Assembly (NCBI RefSeq): GCF_023094165.1
Contig: NZ_JALMDK010000020.1
Coordinates: 62,001-126,000 of the forward strand
DNA length: 64,000 bases
Reading direction: 5' to 3'
From: Crossiella sp. S99.2
GTDB taxonomy: Bacteria; Actinomycetota; Actinomycetes; Mycobacteriales; Pseudonocardiaceae
The position numbers and the translations under genes were made by a program. Of the stretch, positions 19,501 through 28,300 are shown in pieces (the first letter of the stretch is position 1; each line of letters opens with the position of its first letter). Below the pieces are notes generated by a model. The model did no database searches and had not been told where the DNA came from. It saw nothing but the letters and a program-made list of their open reading frames with translations.

Positions 19501-19787
19501 CGGAGATCCAGCCAAGGTGTCTAGTGCTGCTAGACACCTTCCCGGTGCTGGACGAAGAGGACCAGCACGAACTGCCCGTGCGCTCGGCACTGGAGATGGA
19601 CGAGCCTGGCCTGGCGGCACTGGGTGCGTATGTCCGGCTGTTCCTGGGCTGGCAGAACACCCCGGAGGTGCCGACCCTGCACCTGCGACCGGGCCTGGTT
19701 CCCGGCGACCACTACTCGATGCTGACCGAACACGCGGACACCACGGCCGCGGCCATTGCCGAGTGGCTTGGCGACGCCGGTGACTGA
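13545..19787 (+). CDS. PKS A: single-gene type I polyketide synthase (ligase-ACP-KS-AT-DH-KR-ACP-TE)
   Basis: 2080 aa from ATG 13545. Domains with rough residues: acid ligase 1-440 (HTSGTTGEP at 154; A10 PSGKPVRR at 430); ACP ~470 (GLDSLGA); KS with Cys ~697 (DTACSSSL) and both His (EAHGTGT, KSNLGHT); AT with GHSAGE ~1036 and HAFH ~1128, the malonyl-type signature; DH with HVVGGTALVP ~1268 and later LFDAALHP; KR with GGGALGG ~1583, LDD (B-type) and NYAAAN ~1698; ACP ~1816 (LGFDSLTA); TE with GRSTGG ~1974. All catalytic residues appear present, so it should activate an acid, add one malonate, reduce and dehydrate to an alpha,beta-unsaturated thioester, and hydrolyse or cyclise it off. Oddities: the ligase P-loop lysine is Val (GEPVGV), and the KS-AT linker is almost absent. 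Confidence 0.93.
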   Translation: MASPATDATVSDLIRIRAAASPDKLAYRDATEAVSYRALAERTAWIAANLGVARGARVGVVLGNGVPQVLVTLGITRAAAVGVPLDPRASAEELSRRLTACGATVVVTDRVNRAKLRAAAGISVVEVEELLRRNDVPPRDDLGLDEPAWLFHTSGTTGEPVGVASSQRSWLLVADGAYREALGLSAADHLLWPLPLFHAFAHSMCVLGVLSLGASAHLMSAFSVAECAELLREQEFTVLGGVPTTFRQLREVAAPMPPVCLSSGAPLPAELVAWYRNRFGRVLRDGYGSTENCGKIAIDGMPIPGVAVRVVEGEIQARVPGTEHWQATGDLGRLDDGRVVITGRRKEVIIRGGHNVHPAEVERVLAGFPGVRDAAVAGVADELLGEVPVLYAVGEVDLDALHAHCRRELPPHQVPARVLRIREVPRTPSGKPVRRRLAHQHALDVVRTEVEALTGRLPGPEETFAEQGLDSLGAVRLRDRVAAALGVEPAQTLVFDHPTPRAVADHLVGSDVRPRVTRPGATGPIAIVGMACRYPGGISSPEDLWRVLAAGIDTTGDFPTDRGWDLDALYDPDPDRVGGSYVTRGGFLADAAEFDAAFFRMSPREALATDPQQRLLLETSWEAVQRAGIDPESLRGSKTGVFTGVMYNDYAGRFAGQPHELEAQLALGSAGSIASGRVAYTLDLRGPAITLDTACSSSLVALHLAAEALRAGHCDLALAGGATVMATPAPFVAFSRQRGLAPDGRVKPFAANADGTAWAEGAGVLLVERLADAVRHGHPVLALVQGTATNQDGASNGLTAPNGQAQREVIEAALADAGITGAEVDVVEAHGTGTALGDPIEAAALLAAYGNAREQPLLLGSVKSNLGHTQAASGVAGVIKMVQAMRHGSVPATLNVIEPTPHVDWSSGALRLVTEHEPWPVRDRPRRAAVSSYGISGTNAHVVLESYPQPTLVFLFPGQGAQRPGMGRELAARHPVFAAAFEQACAHLDPELPAALDTELVHRTDFAQAALFAFEVALYRLFESWGYFPDALIGHSAGEIAAAHLAGVLSLKDAARLVTARGSLMRALPAGGAMVAIRAAESEIPLTPNTSLAAVNGPRSVVVSGAEAEVLAIAARFPDAKRLPVSHAFHSPLMEPMLAEFAEVVRGLEFHPPRLRVVGARPDDPEYWVRHVRETVRFGDNIALVRGTRLVELGPGHTLAALDEDIVSTVDPERAAEIIRGTHPFQRNRFWLDNTVGHPLIESMAVLPGSGEVLCTAVLTAPWLRDHVVGGTALVPATALVELVLQAGAEAGTPVLDELVLHAPLPLATPSRVQIVVRPAEGDTKAVEVHAGEVLHASGVLSDRPAPEFDLGDWPPEAEELVIDHGEYGPAFQGLNRLWRKGDELFGEIRADLPEAGRYGLHPALFDAALHPARLLADGIPFAWRGVHLLAAGATALRVRIRDGEIAVADQVGRPVAHVAALEVRTQRPHRGVLHRPEFARTEIQPAGEVLQVPPGELHETLHRVLAELRTPREHLTVLTQPGDLAGAAVAGLVRVAQEEHPGRYTLAHTDGDRVFSLAPKVELVPVPGGPDFPWRGTVLITGGGALGGAVAEHLRAKGIHVVVASRSGETRCDVTNRAELAALLDSLPELRAVVHTAGVLDDGVLDSLTPDRLSAVLRPKADAAWHLHELTLDRDLDAFVLFSSAAGVLGHPGQANYAAANSYLDELARHRKTLGLPALSLAWGPWTTGMMTGRTAEGFLPLRPADGLALLEAALTTDEPVLVPLAFDRARRPAPARRTQRTANLPVLDLVRAEIAAVLGHADIDPDTPIVNLGFDSLTAIDLRNRLERATGTRLAATAVFDHPTPRALAQHLSPAKPGPLRILYRDICAAGRPGAAMHLLVAASWALPSTPTPQPARPRQLSAGPGPTVVCFPSLASAPGEYRRLAEHLPNLWELPHPGYDGGPVPEDIPALVRAHVESIRTLDGPVVLLGRSTGGLVAQAVAAEIQPRCLVLLDTFPVLDEEDQHELPVRSALEMDEPGLAALGAYVRLFLGWQNTPEVPTLHLRPGLVPGDHYSMLTEHADTTAAAIAEWLGDAGD

Positions 19788-19798
19788 CCGGGTGGGAT

Positions 19799-19844
19799 TC
19801 GCTGGGCCGGATCGGGGTTCCGGGGCGCCGATCCGGCCCAGCGA
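19799..19844 (+). terminator. Strong hairpin terminator of PKS A
   Basis: A perfect 17-bp inverted repeat (19799-19815 with 19828-19844) with a 12-nt loop starts 12 nt after the PKS A stop codon. There is no U-tract. Confidence 0.75.
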
Positions 19845-20007
19845 GTGCCGTTTCCGGCCCGCTCGGTGTCGTACCGGGGCGAGGGGGAGACCGAGGGGCG
19901 GGTCCGTCCGTGGCTGCGGACGGTGGCGTGCACCTGTCTACCGCGTGCGGGTTGTCTACGGTCGGCGGGCCGGCGCCGCACAAACAACTCGCGCGCACCA
20001 ATCAACC

Positions 20008-20027
20008 GGTCGGTCGGCGGACCGACC
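20008..20027. promoter_or_regulatory. Perfect palindrome, candidate operator upstream of the M23 peptidase
   Basis: GGTCGGTC at 20008-20015 and GACCGACC at 20020-20027 flank a 4-nt centre, about 200 nt upstream of the peptidase start. Perfect symmetry of this kind is typical of TetR-family operators, but no TetR gene is in the window. A transcript hairpin is the alternative. Confidence 0.4.
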
Positions 20028-20228
20028 AGGCTGGAACATCAGAGTATTGCCGCCGTCGCTGCTGCTCCGGGCAGTCCCGCACCGTTCTGATCAGGCCGAT
20101 TTCCTGATCGCTTTCAGACTGTTGCGGCCCAGGTCCAGGGCACTGGGGCAGGGCGTTGACGGTGTGTGCGGGCGGCGCTGAGCCTCATGTCGAACCCCCT
20201 GCGTTTGTGGTTCGGAGAGGACGAAGTT

Positions 20229-21146
20229 ATGGGAAGACTACGTTTGACGGTGGTCGCGCTGACCACCTTGCTCGCGGCGGCCCTGCCCCTGCCCGCCACC
20301 GCCGCCCCCGCCCCGCTGGAACCCGCCGTGGTCCAGGCGATGCTGACCGAACGCGCGACCACCACCCCCGCCCTGGCCGCCCAGGGCCGTGCGGCCGAGG
20401 TGGATGTGCGGCGGCAAGACGTGACCGGTGGCTGGGTGTTCGGGTCCGCCGTGCTCACCGCGCCCTCGGTCGAGGGCGCGGCGCCGGACTCCTGGCTGTT
20501 CCTGGCTCGCCGCACCGCGCGTGGGTGGCTAGTCGCACTAGACACCGGTTCTGGGTTCGCGGGGCTGGCCGCTCGCTCGCCGGAGTCGGTGCTGTCGGCG
20601 GGGGAGAAGGCGACCTTCGCGGCCAACGCGCGCAACGCGGCCGCGCCCACCGGGCTCGCGCTGCCGTACCCGGCGGGGGTGGCCTGGACGATGATCGGCG
20701 GGCCGCACGGCTGGAGCGGGCAGCCGCGGCCGTGGAGTTCGGTGGACCTCAACGGCGGTGACCGGCGGGTGCTGGCCGGGCAGAGCGGGCGGGCGTACTG
20801 GATGTGCCGCAACGGCGGGCACATCCGGATCATCCACGACAACGGCTGGACCACCGAGTACTACCACCTGCTCAACGAGATCAAGCCGGACGGCGCGCCG
20901 ATCAAACTCGGCGACTACCTCGGGCTGACCAGCACCCGGATCCCGTGCGGCGGGTCGGCTGGCAGCAACCACGTGCACTACGCGGTGAAGAAGGGCACCG
21001 CGTGGACCGCGCTGAACGGGCTCACCATCGGCGGCTGGACCTTCCGCGAGGGCACCAGGGCCTACAGCGGATACGCCACCCACCAGACGGTGCGGCGCAA
21101 CGTCGGTCAGGCACTGAGCAACTACGGTCCGGACGACCCGGGCTGA
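20229..21146 (+). CDS. Secreted M23-family metallopeptidase (LasA/lysostaphin-like)
   Basis: 305 aa from ATG 20229 with GGAGAGGA at 20215-20222; longer in-frame starts lack this site. It has a signal peptide (MGRLRLTVVALTTLLAAALP, AxA-like end). A ~120-residue propeptide-like region follows (SWLFLARRTARGWLVALDTG). The C-terminal catalytic domain has candidate zinc ligands His in GGPHGW, Asp in SSVDLNGGD and the HxH of SNHVHYAV, plus the structural TTEYYHL motif. The arrangement resembles beta-lytic/LasA peptidases, which cut peptide cross-links in cell walls or Gly-rich peptides. Cysteines in MCRNGG and IPCGGS may form a disulfide. It is convergent with the XRE gene. Confidence 0.9.
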   Translation: MGRLRLTVVALTTLLAAALPLPATAAPAPLEPAVVQAMLTERATTTPALAAQGRAAEVDVRRQDVTGGWVFGSAVLTAPSVEGAAPDSWLFLARRTARGWLVALDTGSGFAGLAARSPESVLSAGEKATFAANARNAAAPTGLALPYPAGVAWTMIGGPHGWSGQPRPWSSVDLNGGDRRVLAGQSGRAYWMCRNGGHIRIIHDNGWTTEYYHLLNEIKPDGAPIKLGDYLGLTSTRIPCGGSAGSNHVHYAVKKGTAWTALNGLTIGGWTFREGTRAYSGYATHQTVRRNVGQALSNYGPDDPG

Positions 21147-21165
21147 GTCACCCCGGGCGGCCGCG

Positions 21166-22050
21166 TCACTCCCATTCCCAGCGGATGCCGTGGCCGCCCG
21201 GCCGGGCGTCGGCCTGGGCCAGATGGGTTGCGCCCCAACGGGTCAGCGGCAGTTCGGCGAGATCGGTCCAGGGGGTGCCGATGTCGGGCCGCCAGATCCG
21301 GTGGCAGCGTGCGGGCAGCGCGGCCGGGTCGAACTGGATCTGCAACAGGTAGCTGCGGATCGGGAAACGCACCCCCCGGTGATACTCAGTGGCCAGCGGA
21401 CCGCCCGCGCTGTAGGCCAGTTCGTATTCCAGGACATAGGTTTCGCCTGCCGCCAGCCGCCGCTCGAAGATCAGCTCGACCGCGGTGAGCCCGTTGACCC
21501 GGTCCTCCCGCACCCGCCCGATCCGGCACTGCCGGGCCACCCGGATATCAGGCAGCAACGGCGAATCACTGTGGTAGACCGCGACATGCCGGTCCACCCC
21601 GTCCCGGCGCGCGGCCAGCACCACCTGCCCCTGGATGGCGCGTTCCTCCCGGTCCGGGCCGAGCACGATCCGGTCATGATGGCTCAACCAGGCCAGGTCC
21701 CCGTCCGGCCGGTGCTGGATCCGGTCCAGCAGCGTGGCCACCCCGGCGTGCACCGGGCAGACCCGGTCCAGCGGCAGCGACCCCGGCACGTGATCCAGCC
21801 ACCGACCGCGCGGTCGGGGCGGACCGAGCAGGGTGAGCAGCGAGTTCCGGGACAGTCCGAGGATGTCCTCCAGGGCCAGCACCGCCCGCAGCGAGACCGG
21901 CCGTTCGGGACGGCAGGCCCCGCTCTGCCAATAGCTCAGGGTGGCCACGCTGACCGGGAGGTCGCGGTGGCGCAGGTGGTGCCGCAGCCGTTCCAGGCTC
22001 AGGCCGCGCGAGGCGATCGCGGCGCGCAGGGCGTCACTGAAGGCGGACAT
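21166..22050 (-). CDS. XRE-type helix-turn-helix protein with large C-terminal domain
   Basis: 294 aa, ATG start, with a GAGGAC element upstream. The first ~65 residues form an HTH (FSDALRAAIASRGLSLERL; SVATLSYWQSG; VLALEDILGL) of the lambda-repressor/XRE kind. The remaining ~220 residues form an uncharacterised domain rich in beta-type sequence (VELIFERRLAAGETYVLEYELAY; ATEYHRGVRFPIRSYLLQIQFD). This architecture occurs in many actinomycetes with no known function; the C-terminal domain might sense a ligand. It is divergent from the giant RHS gene with a 319-nt gap, so it could regulate that gene. Confidence 0.75.
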   Translation of the reverse strand: MSAFSDALRAAIASRGLSLERLRHHLRHRDLPVSVATLSYWQSGACRPERPVSLRAVLALEDILGLSRNSLLTLLGPPRPRGRWLDHVPGSLPLDRVCPVHAGVATLLDRIQHRPDGDLAWLSHHDRIVLGPDREERAIQGQVVLAARRDGVDRHVAVYHSDSPLLPDIRVARQCRIGRVREDRVNGLTAVELIFERRLAAGETYVLEYELAYSAGGPLATEYHRGVRFPIRSYLLQIQFDPAALPARCHRIWRPDIGTPWTDLAELPLTRWGATHLAQADARPGGHGIRWEWE

Positions 22051-22369
22051 GCCGGTGTCCTCGGGGTCGGGTGGCCGCCAGCCCAGTGTGCGACAACTCG
22101 CCTGCCTACCAACCGGCCGTTCGGGGGAGGCGATGGCGGGTTTGCGTCGATCCCGCGAGCACCCGGCTCCCTCTCATGGGGGAATGTCCTCCCTCATCTG
22201 ACCGAGGCAGGCGCGCCGGGCCGTGGATATGGTCCTCGTGATCTACCGGGAAATGGGGGAGACCGGGTAGGTCCTGCGACGAATTCGCCTTTCCCAGCGC
22301 GGTTTTCCACTGCCCTGGGTCAGTTCGCTGACAAGTCTCCCCGGTGTGCCGACTGGACGCGAGGTCAGA
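22051..22369. other. 319-nt divergent intergenic region (XRE gene / RHS gene)
   Basis: It should contain the promoters of both flanking genes. I see no strong consensus promoter, no long inverted repeat and no credible small gene. Confidence 0.5.
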
Positions 22370-25300
22370 GTGAGTTCGAATCGAAGGTCATCGTTGTTCC
22401 GAAGAGCCGTGGTCGTGGTGACCACGGCCGCGTTGAGTCTTTCGGTCGTATCGGTACCGCCGGCCGGCGCGCGGCCGCCCGAGCCCGTCAAGCTGCGCAG
22501 TCATGCGGAAATCCCGCGGTTACCCAGCAAGGCGGGCGACGCGGTCACCCCGGTGAACCCGGCCGGGGACTTCTCCCGGCGCGCGGAAGCAGCTCTCCCG
22601 ACCGCTCGGTCGGCGCCGTTGCCGGCGCCGCCGAAACCGCAGCGCACCGGCTATGTCGAGGGCAAGTCGGAGGTGGTGGAACGCCGTCCGTCCGCGACGA
22701 TCTACCGGAATCCGGACGGGACCAGGACCGCGAAGGTCTTCCAGGGCGTGGTCAACGCGCCGGAGCAGAACTCCGGGAAACTGGTGCCGGTAGACGCGAC
22801 CCTGGAGATCAAGAACGGCGTGGTTGCGCCGAAGGTCGCGGCGGTGCCACTGGAACTGCCGGACCGCACCGACCCCGGCGCGGCGATCACCGTGGGCGCG
22901 CCCGCGGCCCAGGCCCGCCTGGAGCTGGAGGGCCTGCGGGACCAGGCCGCCGAGGTCAACGGCACCGTGGCCACCTACCGGGAGGTGCAACCCGGCGTCG
23001 ACCTGCAGCTGGAGACCACCGCCTCGGGGGTGAAGCAGACCTTCGTCCTGCACCGGGCGGTCAAGAGTCCACAGTGGACCTTCCGGCTGCACCTGTCCGC
23101 GGGCCAGACGCCCGAGGCGCGGCCGGACGGCAGCGTGCTGATCAAGAACGCCGCCGGTGCGGTGACCTTCACCGTGCCGCACGCGACGATGTGGGACGCC
23201 TTGCGGGACAAGGACTCCGGCGAATGGCGCAAGGGGCCGGTGCAGCAGCGGCTCGAACGTGACGGCAAGGGGTGGCGGATCGTGCTCGCCGCCGACGCCG
23301 CCTGGGTGAACGCGGCGGAGCGGAAGTTCCCGGTGCACGTGGACCCCGGCACGTTCGACCAGACCTCGCTGGACTCCTATGTGAGCAGCGAGTTCCCGCG
23401 CAACAACTACACCGTTGATCACGAGCCGGGCAACGGCTACATCAACAAGGTCGGGTACTGGCCAGGGGCGGGCTGGAACGAGACCTACCTCTGGTTCGAC
23501 CTCGGCCCGATGCACGGCAAGCAGATCCTGGGCGCCAACCTCGGCGTCTACTGGGTGCATTCCAACCTGCCGACGCCGACGAACTTCCGGGTCCGCCCCA
23601 TCGACTCCGGCTGGCAGCACAACACCGTCACCTGGAACACCAAGCCGGCACTGGGCCGGCCGGAACTGTGGGCCCAGGGAGTCGGCGGCAGCGGGACGAT
23701 GGTCGGCGTGACCGACTGGGTGCGCGAGTTCACCGCGGGCCGGTGGGGCTATCACGGGTTCGCCCTGGACGCCCCGGACGGTCAGAACGCGTGGAAGAAG
23801 CTGGCGGCCTCGGAGGCCAACCAGCAGGGCGGCGCGCCGGTGCTCTCCATCGACTACAACGACGCACCGCATCAGCCCACGCTGAGCTGGCCCTCGCCCA
23901 ACGACGGCGCCACCTACCACCAGACCGGGTTCACCTTCGGGGTCGGCGTCGGCGATCCCAACGGAGACGCCCAGCGGGTGGAGTTCTACCTCTCCGAGAG
24001 CCAGAACGTCATCGGCAACCCCATTGACGCCGAAGGGATGGACGTGCCCGCCGGTGGCAACCACGCCCATTCCGGGCGGGTCCGGCAACTCCAGTGGAAC
24101 AAGCAGTACTACTGGCAGACCCGGACCACCGACGGGCATTCGGACTGGGTGAACTCGCCGGTGTGGAGCTTCCGCACGACGAACCAGAAGCCCGGCGTGC
24201 CCGGCCTGACCGAACCGGTCGATCGCGCGGTCGTGTCCACCAAACAGCCGGTGCTCAACGCGAATCCGGTCACCGATCCCGATGGTGACGAGGTGCAGTA
24301 CGAGTTCTCCATCGCCACCGGCGAGGACGGCCGCTCTGGGCTGGTCGCCCTGTCCGGTTGGCTGGGTAGTCCACAGTGGACTGTCCCGGCCGGGGTGCTC
24401 AAGGACGGGGTCACCTACACCTGGACCGTGCGTGCCAGGGACGTGGCGTCCAAGGAGGAAACCTTCTACGCCGCCTCGCGCAAGCTGCGGGTGGACATGC
24501 GCCTCGGCGCGCAGGCGCCGGTGCCCACGGACAGTTCGGGGCCGGTGACGGTGAACCTGTCCAACGGCAACGTGATCACCAAGCTGACCACGCCGAAGAT
24601 GAAGACCGTCGGCGGCGACGTCGGCGTGGAGTTCACCTACAACTCCCAGGGCACCGGCGAATCCGGGCTCGTGGGGTCCTACTTCACCGGTGATTCCGTG
24701 GACGGGATCAAGGACACCGATGTCCCGGTGCTGGTCCGCACCGACCCCCAGGTGTCCTTCGACTGGGGTTCGGGTTCGCCCTATCCGGCGGTGATCGGCG
24801 ATGACGGCTACCGGATTCGCTGGCAGGGTTATCTCAAGGTGCCCGACACCGGGAAGTTCTTCCTGGGCGGGGTGCATGACGACGGCATGCGGGTGTGGGT
24901 CAACAACCAGCCGCTCTACGACGACTGGAAGAACTGGTATCCGCCGGGCAGCGCGCCCCGGCTCGGCGGGTCCGGGATCCAGCTGGAGGCGGGCAAGTCC
25001 TATCCGATCCGGGTGGAGTACCGGGAGTGGAACGGCGGCGCGCACGTGCAGCTGTGGACCCAGCGGGAAGGCGGCCACCTCATCCCGGTGCCCTCCTCCT
25101 GGCTGTCCCCGGTGGCACCCGCGCTCCCGCCGGGCTGGTCGATGAGCGCGGACTTCGACGGCGGCGGCAACGGCTACACCAAGGCCGTGCTGACCGAGTC
25201 CGGAGTGTCTCTTGTGGACAGTACCGGCGCGTCCCATGCCTACACCAGGCTCTCCGACGGTGGCTACGCGCCGCCCGCCGGTGAGTACGGCACCCTCGCC

Positions 25301-28300
25301 AGGGACAGCGCGGGCAAGCTCACTCTGCTCGACGGCGATGGCACCACCTACGTCTTCAGCGCCTCGGGCAACCTGGAATCGGTCACCTCGGCCACCGACG
25401 CCCGCAAACCGGCCGCGGCCACCATGCAGTGGACCCCGGTCGACGCGGCCAACCCCATCGCGCGGCTGACCAAGATCACCGATCCGGTGTCGAACCGGTC
25501 GCTGGGCCTGCACTATTCCGGGGAAGCCGAATGCGCGGACACCCAGGGCTGGGACCCGGTGCCGCCGGGATTCGTCTGCGCGGTCACCTTCCCCGACGGC
25601 GGCAAGAGCCGGCTCTACTTCCACAACGGCAAGCTCGCCGGATTTGTCAACCCTGGTGAGGAGTGGATGCACCTGGGCTTCCATGCCGATCACCTGCTGT
25701 CCACCGTGCGGACCCCACAGGCGCTGGACTGGATCCGGGCCGACCTGGACAAGCGCAACACCAACGCGGTGGACTACCTGATCGACTACCACCACGACCA
25801 GCGGATGGTGAAGGAGGTCCGTTCGCCGGAACCCGGTGGCTTCAACCAGAATCCGCCCCAGCGCACCTCGCGGGGTTACGGCTACTACGGCGCGGACAAG
25901 GCCACCGTGGTCTGGCTCAGCGGGCTGCCCGCGGGCCGGTGGAGCCGCCGGGTGACCTATGACAAGGGCGGCCGGATGCTCACCGACACCGACGCCACCG
26001 ACCGCACCACGCAGTACCAGTGGGGCGAGGATGACAAGGAACTGGCCAAGACCGATCCCGGTGGCCGCCGGACCACCACGATCTATGACGACAAGGGCAA
26101 CCCGACCCTGAAGTTCGGCCCGGCTCCCGCGCACTGCTACGACGAGAGCCGCTATCCCACCCACCCCGCACCAGCGGGCTGCGACCAGATGCCGTTGCAG
26201 GAAACCCATTACGACGGCGGGCACACCGGCCTGTCCAGTGCCTGGTGGGCCAACAGCACGATGACCGGCAAGACGGCCGCCTACTCCACCGCGGCCCCCA
26301 ACACCGACTGGAGCACCACCCCACCGGCGCCAGGCATCGATCCCAACGGCGCGTTCTCCGGCCGGATGACCGGACTGGTCCGGGTCGCCGACAACGGCCG
26401 GTACACCTTCCAGACAACCGAAAACGACGCCACGGACGGCGCCCGGGTCTACATCGACGACAACCTGGTGCTCGATCGTACTTACGCGCCAACGGTGCTG
26501 GAGAAGAAGCCGGTCGGCTACTGGCGGCTCGGCGACGGCGACGACATCGCCCGCGACGCCTCCGGCAACGGGCGGGACGGGCGGTATGAGGACAATCCGG
26601 GTCGCAACGCCGAGGGCGCGCTGCCGGATGACAGCAACCGCGGGGTCGACTTCACCAACGGCCGGGCGCTCATCGCCGACCACGACGCGCTCGACATCAC
26701 CGGCCCGCTGACGATCTCGATGTGGGTCAAGCCGTATCGCAATGACGCGGGCGGTGGCTGGCATGAACTGATCAGCAAGTTCCGCGAGAACGACACCACG
26801 CCCTACGAACTGGCCATCACTCCGGACGGCAGGCTGCAGTTCCGGCAGGTCGGGATGAGCGGCGGCTGGCAGGCCCGGTTGTCGGACAAGCAGATCGCCA
26901 ACGAGTCGTGGAATCACGTTGTGGTGACCAGGGATGACCGCAACAAGGTCACCTTCTACCTCAACGGGCAGAAGTCCGGCGAGGCCACCTTCGACCACCC
27001 GGCGGCGGCCAACTCGGTGCCACTGGCGATCGGGCGTCGCCCGGTCGGCGGCTCCACCCGGTCCATTGTGGACGAAGTCGCGATCTTCAACACCGCACTG
27101 GGCGAGCGCGATATCGCCCGGCAGGTCGGCGCGGCCGGACCGGTGAACGGCGACAAGCGGGCCATTGACCTGTCGCCGGGCCAGCACCGGTTCCGGGTCG
27201 ACTACCTGCAGCACGCTCTCACCGGCAACCAGACCCGGGCCACCCGCGGGATCAACGTGCGGTGGCAACGGCATGGCGGCGCGCTGGTCGAGGTGCCCGC
27301 CGGTGAACTGCGGCCCGACTACGGCCTGGCCACCACGGTGCTGGACTACGAGTCCGACGGCGTTCCCGGCCGGGAAACGCTGACCCACCACGGCGGTGAA
27401 GCGGGCGAGATCGACCGGGCCTACGGGCTGGCGCTCGCGAGCACCGCGGATCCCAAGGGGCTCAACCTCGGCACCCGTACCGGGTATGAGAAACCTGGCG
27501 AGGGGTTCCTGCGCAAGACCGCCAAGACCATGCCCACCGGGGCGAAAACCACCTACAGCTACTACGGAAACACCGAAACCCGGGACAACCCGTGCACCAC
27601 GCAGTCCGACCCGGTCAGCCAATCCGGACTGGCCAGGACAACCACCTCGGCCACCCCGGGCACCGGCGAGGCTCGTACCGTCGAAGAGGTCTACGACGTG
27701 ATGGGCCGGGTCGTCGCGAAGGCGATTTCCGGTGCGTGGCAGTGCTTTTCCTACGACGGTCGGGGCCGGGTCAGTGAACACAAGTTCCCCGCCACCCCGA
27801 CCGCCGCGGCCCGGACCGTGCGTACCGACCACGCGGTTGGCGGTGACCCGCTGACCACCTCGATCGGCGATGAGTTCGGCGTTATCACCACCACGGTCGA
27901 CCTGCTGGGCCGGACGGTGGCCTACCTCGATGTGCACGGCATCCGCACCGAGACCGGCTACGACCACGCCGGGCGGGCGGTGTGGGAGAAGGTGATCCCG
28001 CCGCACACCGCGGATCCGCCGCAGCTGACCAGCTTCAGCTACGACCACGCCGGTCGGCTGACCGAGTCCAAGCTCGGCGACACCGTCCTGGTCAAGACCG
28101 GATTCGACGCGGCGGGCGAGCTGGCCACCGCCACCTACGCCAACGGCACCCAACTCAAGGCCGCGACCAGGGACCGCGGCGGCAGACTCATCGGGCTCAC
28201 CTGGAAGCTCGCCGACGGCCGGGAGATCGCCGCCACCGTCAAGCGAACCCGCGCGGGCACGGTCATCGACGAGTCACTGGGTGGGGTCGACCCCCGCCCG

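Larger units (their letters stand above)
19788..20228. other. 441-nt intergenic region between PKS A and the M23 peptidase gene
   Basis: It holds the PKS A terminator hairpin (19799-19844) and an isolated palindrome (20008-20027). The stretch 20040-20170 is less GC-rich and probably contains the peptidase promoter, but I see no convincing -10/-35 pair. I see no credible gene. Confidence 0.6.

Noticed and set aside
21190..23262. 690-codon plus-strand open frame spanning the XRE gene, the intergenic region and the RHS 5' end
   Set aside because: It crosses a divergent promoter region and two better-supported genes, and shows no domain.
22520..28153. 1877-codon minus-strand open frame inside the RHS gene
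   Set aside because: It is an antisense shadow. The sense strand has signal peptide, DNRLRE, PA14, LamG and RHS motifs.
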